From an uncultured Coriobacteriia bacterium (lineage in GTDB: Bacteria; Actinomycetota; Coriobacteriia; Coriobacteriales; QAMH01): DNA of 39,399 bases. The notes beneath the pieces are model-generated. The model was not told where the DNA came from and ran no database searches. It saw nothing but the letters and a program-made list of their open reading frames with translations. Shown here in pieces: positions 32,220 to 39,399 of this stretch. Where the stretch lies: assembly GCA_948466335.1 (NCBI GenBank), contig CAOKAE010000015.1, positions 1 to 39,399 of the forward strand, given 5' to 3'. Positions within the stretch are counted from its first letter, which is position 1. The number at the start of each line of letters is the position of its first letter. A program made the translations under genes and the position numbers.

Positions 32220-33893
32220 CTAGGCGTTGTTGCCGCCGTGGCGGATGATGTCGATGATGATCCACAGCGTAAGCCCGATGCCAACGCAATAACCCGTGAA
32301 CGAGAGCACGGGCAGGCCGGCGACGGTGGGTTCCGAAATCGTGCTCACGAGGGCCGCGCTCACGAGCGTGCCAGCCGTGATCATGCCAAGCGTGAGGCGG
32401 TTGATGATGCGCGAGAGCTTGCCAAGGGGCTCTTGGCTGCTCAACATCTCCATGTTGACCTTGAGCTGGCCGCGACTCAGCATGTGCGTCACGTCGCCGA
32501 CGTACTCGGTGGCTCGTGCCAGGCCACGGGCCGAGCGGTCGAGATTGATGATGAGGTCGCGCGTGAGCTGCTTGAACTCCTCGATGGGCGTCTTCTCGCG
32601 GCTTAGATGGCCGTTGATGACATCCACCATGTTGAAGCTGCCCACGAAGTTGATGAGCGTTCCCTCGAGCGTGACCAGCCCGCGCGCGACGGCGGTGAGG
32701 CAGCTGGGAAGCTCGAGCTTGCATTCGCGCATGGCGTTGGTGATGTCGGTGAGAAACGCGCCGATGTCTATATCGCCCATTTCGGCCGAGGCGTAGCGGT
32801 CGATGATGCGGTCGAGGATGCTGAGCAGGCGGGGATGGTCGATGGCGTTGACGTCACCACCCACCGAGAACCCGATGAGGGCGTCTTCGAGCATGGCGGA
32901 GCTCTCATGCCCCACGGCGACGATGACGCGCGAGAAGTTGGCGCGTTCGTCGGGCGTGAGGCGACCCATGTTGCCGAGGTCGAGGTAGACGATGCAGCCG
33001 TCCTTGATCACGATGTTGCCGGGATGCGGGTCTGCGTGGAAGAAGCCGTCGTCGAGAACCTGCGTGGCGTAGTTGTCGAGCAGCTTCTCGCCGATTTCGG
33101 CCAGGTCGTAGCCGTTGGCGAGGAGCTTGTGCGTGTCGCGGATCGAGATGCCGTCGACGTACTCCATGACGAGCACTTCCTCGGTGCTGTACTGCAGATA
33201 GGGCCTGAGGCAGTGGAGGAAGACGACGTCCCTGTTGAACTCGGCGAACTCCGCGAGGTTTTCGGCTTCCTTGATGAAGTCTGTCTCCTCGAGGAAGGTC
33301 TGCCAGAGCTCCTCGACCACGTCACCCAAGTCGACGATCTGGTTGTCCTTCATGAAGCGCTGCGCATGTTTGGCAAGCGAGCGCATCATGTCGATGTCCT
33401 GCGCCATGGTGATACGCACGCCCGGACGCTGGACCTTGATGGCGACCGCCTCGCCGCTTTCGCGCAGGATCGCGCGGTGCACCTGGGCGAGCGAGGCGCT
33501 GCCGAGGGGCTTGGGGTCGATTTCCGAGAAGATCTGCTCGCGACGTTCCTTGCCGTAGATGGTGTCGAGCGCGGCAAGCACCTCATCGAAGGGGAGGGGG
33601 TCGACGTCCATTTGCAGGCGTGAAAGCTCCTCGCAATATGCGGGTGGCAGAATCTCGGAGCGCGTCGAGAGCGTCTGGCCTATCTTGATGAAGCTCGGGC
33701 CGAGCTCCTCGAGCATGGAGCGTAGCTCGATGGGCGTGATGCCCTGGAAGGCGTGGTAGCGGCGCACGATGCTCAGCAGCTCGCGCAGGCGCGCGAGCCT
33801 CGAGCGGCGTGTCAGCCCGAACTGCTTTTGCGGGCTGACACCCGATGGCGTGCCGAAGACGCGCTTGAACAGGTTGTTGCCACTCGTCGGCAT
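32220..33893 (-). CDS. ABC1/UbiB-family atypical kinase
   Basis: A 557-residue UbiB-like protein. KIGQ (70-73, the KxGQ motif), the Ala-rich loop GSASLAQVH (131-139) that replaces the P-loop, VAIKVQRPG (Lys for ATP), HADPHPGN (286-293) and DLGNMG (305-310) are all intact. Two hydrophobic C-terminal helices (about residues 490-550) anchor it to the membrane. Family members act as ATPases in isoprenoid quinone synthesis or lipid handling. The phasin-like gene ends 6 bp upstream and is co-transcribed. An 11-bp inverted repeat (33809-33841) lies in its early coding region. A quinone-related role here would concern menaquinone, as inference. Confidence 0.93.
   Translation of the reverse strand: MPTSGNNLFKRVFGTPSGVSPQKQFGLTRRSRLARLRELLSIVRRYHAFQGITPIELRSMLEELGPSFIKIGQTLSTRSEILPPAYCEELSRLQMDVDPLPFDEVLAALDTIYGKERREQIFSEIDPKPLGSASLAQVHRAILRESGEAVAIKVQRPGVRITMAQDIDMMRSLAKHAQRFMKDNQIVDLGDVVEELWQTFLEETDFIKEAENLAEFAEFNRDVVFLHCLRPYLQYSTEEVLVMEYVDGISIRDTHKLLANGYDLAEIGEKLLDNYATQVLDDGFFHADPHPGNIVIKDGCIVYLDLGNMGRLTPDERANFSRVIVAVGHESSAMLEDALIGFSVGGDVNAIDHPRLLSILDRIIDRYASAEMGDIDIGAFLTDITNAMRECKLELPSCLTAVARGLVTLEGTLINFVGSFNMVDVINGHLSREKTPIEEFKQLTRDLIINLDRSARGLARATEYVGDVTHMLSRGQLKVNMEMLSSQEPLGKLSRIINRLTLGMITAGTLVSAALVSTISEPTVAGLPVLSFTGYCVGIGLTLWIIIDIIRHGGNNA
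33809..33841 (-). repeat. Perfect hairpin in the early UbiB coding region
   Basis: GTGTCAGCCCG and CGGGCTGACAC (33809-33819, 33831-33841) form a perfect 11-bp stem with an 11-nt loop, starting about 50 nt after the start codon. It could affect ribosome progress or be coincidence. Confidence 0.7.
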
Positions 33894-33899
33894 GAACCG

Positions 33900-34433
33900 C
33901 TATTCGCTCTTGAGATGGTCGACGGGGTCGACGTCGTTGCCGCCGTAGGTGCCGTCGGGGTTGATGACGACATCGCCGGGATCGGCCTTTCCAGCCGAGG
34001 GCTCTGCAGGAGTCTCGACGTCGAGATGATCGACGGGGTCGACATCGTTGCCGCCGTAGGTGCCGTCGGCGTTGATGACCACGTCGTCATCGGCGATTTC
34101 CTCGGCTTCGACGACGACGTCATCACTGCCGTCCTCGCCCATCTCGCGGGCGATTTGCGCCATCTGCTCGGCGAAGGCCACGCGCTCTTCGGGAGTGAGC
34201 GAGCGCACGTAGGCGCGGATGGACTCCTCGCGCACCTTGTTCACGCTTTCCTCGGCCTTGTGCTTGAGCTCTTCGTTCATCTTGCGGCCCTGGTCGACGG
34301 TTACCTGACCGCGCTCCACGAGGTCGTCGATGACTGCCTTGGCCTTCTCGCCGCCAATGGACAGGGCGCCGACGCCGGCGAGGAAGATGTTCTGGAAGGT
34401 CTCGGTAAGATTGTTCGCAACATTGTTCGCCAT
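33900..34433 (-). CDS. Phasin-like coiled-coil protein with duplicated C-terminal motif
   Basis: A 177-residue protein. Residues about 1-95 are amphipathic helix in the style of phasin/PhaF-like granule proteins (NLTETFQNIFLAGVGALSIG, then EELKHKAEESVNKVREES). Then comes an acidic stretch and a 20-residue motif DVVIN-DGTYGGNDVDPVDHL present twice, 37 residues apart. ATG 34433 has AAAGGAGAAC upstream and excludes 12 codons of a longer frame. It is followed by the UbiB-family gene 6 bp later, a pairing that may reflect a shared role in membrane or polymer organisation. No PHA synthase is in the window, so a storage-granule role is not supported. Confidence 0.75.
   Translation of the reverse strand: MANNVANNLTETFQNIFLAGVGALSIGGEKAKAVIDDLVERGQVTVDQGRKMNEELKHKAEESVNKVREESIRAYVRSLTPEERVAFAEQMAQIAREMGEDGSDDVVVEAEEIADDDVVINADGTYGGNDVDPVDHLDVETPAEPSAGKADPGDVVINPDGTYGGNDVDPVDHLKSE
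33913..34081. repeat. 58-bp coding direct repeat, 111 bp apart
   Basis: Copies at 33913-33970 and 34024-34081 differ at only a few positions and encode the duplicated DGTYGGNDVDPVDHL motif of the phasin-like protein. The high nucleotide identity suggests a recent duplication that could expand or contract in frame. Confidence 0.8.
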
Positions 34434-34524
34434 GATGTTCTCCTTTACGAAGGTGAATACCGAACACATTCATTTTAGCGCAGGATGATGTTTGCTCGGG
34501 CATGACCTTTCCACTTGTTTGGGC

Positions 34525-34530
34525 TATTCT
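34525..34530 (+). promoter_or_regulatory. -10 box for mfd, suggesting a leaderless transcript
   Basis: TATTCT ends 7 bp before ATG 34538, the distance at which the transcript would begin at the start codon, as in many actinobacterial leaderless genes. No Shine-Dalgarno is present before either possible start. Confidence 0.5.
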
Positions 34531-34537
34531 TTCGACC

Positions 34538-37500
34538 ATGCTAATTGACCACCTACAACACCAGCTCTTTTCCGCGGAGACGATGCAGCCCGTGCTCGCC
34601 AAGATTGAGGCGGGTGATGACGCGTCGCTCGGCATCGTCGCGTCCGCGCGTCCCTTTGTCGTCGCGTCCCTGTTCGCGCGTCAGCCACGTACGGTCTTCG
34701 TCGTCGTGAGCGGCAACGACGCGGCCGAGCGTTTCGCCAACGACGTCGCGGCCTACATCGGCCGCGCGCACGTTTGCGTGTATCCCGAGCGCATGGACAT
34801 GCCCTGGCAGGATGTGCGGCCCGACCACAAGGTCGTCGGTGCGCGCACGCGGGCCATCGGCCTGCTCGCGCTGGGACGCCCCATGGTGATCGTGGCCTCC
34901 GCCCGCTCGTTGTTGCGTAAGGTCGCGCCCGCATCGGGTAACGTCTTCGCGCCACTCGTCATCACGCGAGATGATGGCGTCGTGGACGCGGCCACGGGCG
35001 AGCCCATCGCCTACGAGGACGTTGCCGTCCAGCTCGTGAGCCGCGGCTACGAACGCCTCGACGAGCTCGATGGCCCCGGGACCTTCACGCAGCAAGGCGA
35101 CACCGTCGACGTGTTCGGCTCGGGCATGACCGCGCCCGTGCGCATCGAGTTCTTCGGCGATGACGTGGACGGGCTGCGTCGGGTGGTCGCGAGCACCGGG
35201 CAGACCGTGGGCGAGATCGAGCGGGCCGAGATTTGGCCCGCACGCGAGTTTGCCGTGAGCGCCGGCGGCATCAAGCGGCTCAAGGAGAAGCTGCGGCTCT
35301 GGCTCGCGAGCGACCGCGAGACAATAGACAAGGTCGCGATGCTCGAGCAGGGCGTGCCCTTCGGTGACATGGACCGCTTCGCCCCCTATCTCTACAAGGA
35401 GCTCGATCAGCCCATACAGTACGCCTCCAAGGGCACGCTCATCGTCATCGCCGAGCCACGTTCCCTCTTTGACGACGCGGGCCATCGCTTCGACGAGATA
35501 AGCGCCATGGCCACCGAGGCGGGTCTCAAGCCCGATGAGCTCGAGGCCTTGTTCGCGCCGCCCGCCAAGATGGACTTCGGCACGCGCCAGCGCCTCACGC
35601 TGCAATCGATCATGCGCATCGGCGGGGCGGTCGATGCCGACCTGGCCATACAGCGCCCCAACGTCGCCGGTCGCGAGGAGAAGCTCTATGCCGTCATCCG
35701 GGCGCAGGTCAAGGCAGGTATGACCACGTTGTTCTCGGTGCCCGACCGCCGTGCGCGCGAGGACTTCGAGCTGGCCTTCGGCGATTGTTCCATTCCCTTC
35801 GTCGAGCGCCTCGACAAGACGGACGAACCCCTCGACCGCCGCTACCTCAACATCGTCGACATCGACGTCCCCAACGGCTTCATCATTCCCGACGCGCGCC
35901 TCGCCATTATCTCCATCGCCGACCTCTCGCGTCGGGGCGGCACGCGCGCCGCGAACCGCACGATCGACATCACCGAGGTCACCTTCCCGTACCAACCCGG
36001 CGACTACGTCGTGCACGCCTCGCACGGCATCGCGTTGTTCTCGGGTATGGTGCGCCAGGAGGCCGCGGGCGTGGAGCGGGACTACCTGCTGCTCTCCTAT
36101 GCCGAAGGCGACAAGCTCTACGTGCCCGTCGAGCAGATTGACCGGGTGACGCGCTACGTCGGGCCCGACGGTTCGGCACCGCGCCTCACGCGCCTGCATA
36201 CGGCCGACTGGAGCCGTGCCATGGGCAAGGCGCGCAAGTCGGCCAAGAAGCTCGCGTTCGACCTCGTCGACCTCTACGCGCGCCGCTCGTCGGTCAAGGG
36301 CTTCTCGTATTCGTCGGATACCGTATGGCAGGAGGAGATGGAGCAGATCTTCCCCTACGAGGAGACGCCCGACCAGCTCAAGGCCATCGCCGACGTGAAG
36401 GCCGACATGGAGTCCGAGCGTCCCATGGACCGCCTCATCTGCGGTGACGTGGGCTTTGGGAAGACCGAGGTCGCGCTACGCGCCGCCTTCAAGGCCGTGA
36501 GCGACGGGCGACAGGTGATGATCCTGTGCCCGACGACGATCCTGGCCCAGCAGCATTACACGACCTTCAACGACCGCTTCGCGCCCTTCGACATCTCCGT
36601 CGAGGTGCTGAGCCGCTTCAGGAGCGCCGCCCAGCAAAAGGCCGCGCTCGAGGGCTTCGCCAACGGGACGGTCGACGTGCTCGTGGGCACGCATCGCCTG
36701 CTGAGCCGTGACGTCAACCCCAAGAACCTCGGCCTCGTCATCATCGACGAGGAACAGCGCTTTGGTGTGGGACACAAGGAGCAACTCAAGAACCTGCGCG
36801 AGAGCGTCGACGTGCTCACGCTTTCGGCCACGCCCATTCCGCGTACGCTGCAGATGTCGCTGTCGGGCGTGCGCGACATGTCGCTCATCTCCACGCCGCC
36901 TCCCGGTCGTCGGCCCGTCGCCGTGCACGTGGGGGAGTGGGACGAGGACATTGTGAGCGGGGCCATCCGGCGCGAGATGGAACGTGGCGGACAGGTCTAC
37001 TACGTGAGCAACCGCGTGCGCACCATCGATGACGCCCTTGATCGCGTGGTGGCCGCGGCTCCCGAGGCACGCGTGGGCGTGGCCCACGGCAAGATGAACG
37101 CCAAGCAGATCGAGGCCGTCATGGAGCAGTTCTCGGCGGGCGAGATCGACGTGCTCGTGGCCACGACCATCGTCGAGAGCGGCCTGGACAATCCCCACAC
37201 CAACACGCTCATCATCGAGGATTCCCAGCGCCTGGGCCTCGCCCAGCTCTACCAGCTCAAGGGCCGCGTCGGGCGTTCGGGACAGCAGGCTTATGCCTAC
37301 TTCCTCTTCCCGCCCGAAAAACCGCTCACCGAGGAGGCGACCGAGCGCCTGCAGGCCATCGGCGAGTTCACCGACCTGGGAAGTGGCATGAAGGTCGCCA
37401 TGAAGGATCTCGAGATTCGCGGGGCGGGAAGCATCCTGGGTGCCGAGCAGAGCGGCAACATGAGCGCCGTGGGCTTCGACCTCTTCGCCTCCATGCTCGC

Positions 37501-38002
37501 CCAGGCCGTGTCGGACGCGCGCGGCGAGGAGCAGATCGCCCACGAGGACATCTCGATCGACCTGGCCGCCGACTTCTTCATCCCCGAGGAGTTCATGCCG
37601 GCCACCGACGAGCGCGTGCTGTTCTACCGGCGCATCGCGGCCGCCCATACCCTGGCAGATGTGGACCGCATCGCCGAGAGCATGCAGTCTTCGTACGGCG
37701 CGCTGCCCGAGCCGGCCCGCAACATGCTCGACCGTGCTAGGCTCAAGGCGCTCGCCTCCGAATGCGGCGTCACGTCCATCACGCAGTCTGGCGGCAAGGT
37801 CGTGATCGCGCCGGTATCACCCGTACTCAAGAGCGCGGCGACGAAGGACGAGGAGGTGCGTGCGGTGTTCGAGCGTCTACGTGCCCTCTACTTCGCGAAA
37901 TCGGAGAAGTACACCGTGCCGTGCTCGAAGGGCGAGCCGGCTCTGGCGGTCGCCCTCGACATGCTCGAGGCGCTTGCGAAGGTGGCGGAGGACAACAGGT
38001 AA
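34538..38002 (+). CDS. mfd: Transcription-repair coupling factor Mfd
   Basis: A 1154-residue Mfd, close to the 1148 of E. coli. In order: UvrB-homology region (residues 1 to about 330), RNA polymerase-interacting domain around 485-545 (YQPGDYVVHASHGIALFSG then DKLYVPVEQID), Walker A GDVGFGKTE (636-644), DEEQ (737-740), helicase motifs TIVESGLDNPHTNTLII and QLKGRVGRS, and the C-terminal TRCF domain (FIPEEFMP onward). It displaces RNA polymerase stalled at lesions and recruits UvrA. I prefer ATG 34538 to 34502, since a -10 box sits 7 bp before it and neither has an RBS. It converges with uvrA, its partner in nucleotide excision repair. Confidence 0.95.
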   Translation: MLIDHLQHQLFSAETMQPVLAKIEAGDDASLGIVASARPFVVASLFARQPRTVFVVVSGNDAAERFANDVAAYIGRAHVCVYPERMDMPWQDVRPDHKVVGARTRAIGLLALGRPMVIVASARSLLRKVAPASGNVFAPLVITRDDGVVDAATGEPIAYEDVAVQLVSRGYERLDELDGPGTFTQQGDTVDVFGSGMTAPVRIEFFGDDVDGLRRVVASTGQTVGEIERAEIWPAREFAVSAGGIKRLKEKLRLWLASDRETIDKVAMLEQGVPFGDMDRFAPYLYKELDQPIQYASKGTLIVIAEPRSLFDDAGHRFDEISAMATEAGLKPDELEALFAPPAKMDFGTRQRLTLQSIMRIGGAVDADLAIQRPNVAGREEKLYAVIRAQVKAGMTTLFSVPDRRAREDFELAFGDCSIPFVERLDKTDEPLDRRYLNIVDIDVPNGFIIPDARLAIISIADLSRRGGTRAANRTIDITEVTFPYQPGDYVVHASHGIALFSGMVRQEAAGVERDYLLLSYAEGDKLYVPVEQIDRVTRYVGPDGSAPRLTRLHTADWSRAMGKARKSAKKLAFDLVDLYARRSSVKGFSYSSDTVWQEEMEQIFPYEETPDQLKAIADVKADMESERPMDRLICGDVGFGKTEVALRAAFKAVSDGRQVMILCPTTILAQQHYTTFNDRFAPFDISVEVLSRFRSAAQQKAALEGFANGTVDVLVGTHRLLSRDVNPKNLGLVIIDEEQRFGVGHKEQLKNLRESVDVLTLSATPIPRTLQMSLSGVRDMSLISTPPPGRRPVAVHVGEWDEDIVSGAIRREMERGGQVYYVSNRVRTIDDALDRVVAAAPEARVGVAHGKMNAKQIEAVMEQFSAGEIDVLVATTIVESGLDNPHTNTLIIEDSQRLGLAQLYQLKGRVGRSGQQAYAYFLFPPEKPLTEEATERLQAIGEFTDLGSGMKVAMKDLEIRGAGSILGAEQSGNMSAVGFDLFASMLAQAVSDARGEEQIAHEDISIDLAADFFIPEEFMPATDERVLFYRRIAAAHTLADVDRIAESMQSSYGALPEPARNMLDRARLKALASECGVTSITQSGGKVVIAPVSPVLKSAATKDEEVRAVFERLRALYFAKSEKYTVPCSKGEPALAVALDMLEALAKVAEDNR

Positions 38003-38011
38003 CGAGCGGGA

Positions 38012-38048
38012 CAATGAGACAAACGTGTCTATCATGTTTGTCTCATTG
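38012..38048. repeat. GAGACAAA palindrome, copy C
   Basis: Perfect 13-bp arms CAATGAGACAAAC / GTTTGTCTCATTG with an 11-nt loop, between the convergent mfd and uvrA genes. No T-run follows, but it may still act as a bidirectional 3' end. Confidence 0.85.
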
Positions 38049-38062
38049 CGCAGGTCAAGGCG

Positions 38063-39399
<1,337 letters not shown>

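Overview
The window is about 39.4 kb of GC-rich bacterial chromosome carrying 32 protein genes, the last of which runs off the right edge. I see no rRNA, tRNA, CRISPR array, transposase or prophage. The gene set (Tat-exported molybdopterin oxidoreductase with FeS and NrfD-type subunits, TAXI-TRAP transporter, lipoprotein-type binding proteins, redox flavoproteins, -10-only and possibly leaderless promoters) suggests an anaerobic actinobacterium of class Coriobacteriia, probably an Eggerthellaceae-like gut or oral commensal. This is inferred from gene style, not from a marker gene.

Layout. (a) 187-8569, plus strand: one compact operon with a TetR regulator, a radical SAM protein, a three-part molybdoenzyme (catalytic subunit, four-cluster ferredoxin, membrane anchor), an extracytoplasmic flavodoxin-like lipoprotein and a CorA transporter. 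It is followed by a 160-nt near-perfect hairpin. (b) 8812-12433, minus strand: an iron-siderophore/cobalamin-type ABC importer plus a methyltransferase, with tandem dyad sites in front. (c) 12706-15526, plus strand: a helix-turn-helix/cytidylyltransferase/choline kinase fusion and a LicB-like permease, i.e. phosphocholine uptake and activation. (d) 15695-21251, minus strand: a lipase-like hydrolase, a cation diffusion facilitator, and a TRAP permease with its TAXI binding protein. (e) 21491-25800: an iron-sulfur flavoprotein-like reductase, a lipid kinase, a membrane-anchored endonuclease/phosphatase-fold protein, a Nudix hydrolase and Hsp33. The gaps here hold several dispersed palindromic elements. 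(f) 25801-28987: an accessory island with 32-bp tandem repeats, an antitoxin/PIN toxin pair, and an AT-rich, unrecognised 655-codon gene. (g) 28988-39399: a papain-like-fold candidate, a cysteine synthase-family enzyme, an SLC6-type symporter, a UbiB-family kinase next to a phasin-like coiled-coil protein, then mfd and uvrA facing each other.

The most interesting spot is 28870-28901. On the minus strand a TTGACG box and a GATAAT box are separated by 20 bp, of which 14 are a pure C tract, in front of the unrecognised AT-rich gene. Changes in tract length would alter the promoter spacer, the known design of slipped-strand phase-variable promoters. With a toxin-antitoxin pair next door and foreign base composition, the 655-codon gene is the best candidate here for an undescribed, switchable (perhaps defence or surface-interaction) function. 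Other items of note are the 160-nt hairpin after corA, a two-copy structured element of about 100 bp, three copies of a GAGACAAA palindrome, and a non-canonical residue at the likely Mo-ligand position of the molybdoenzyme.
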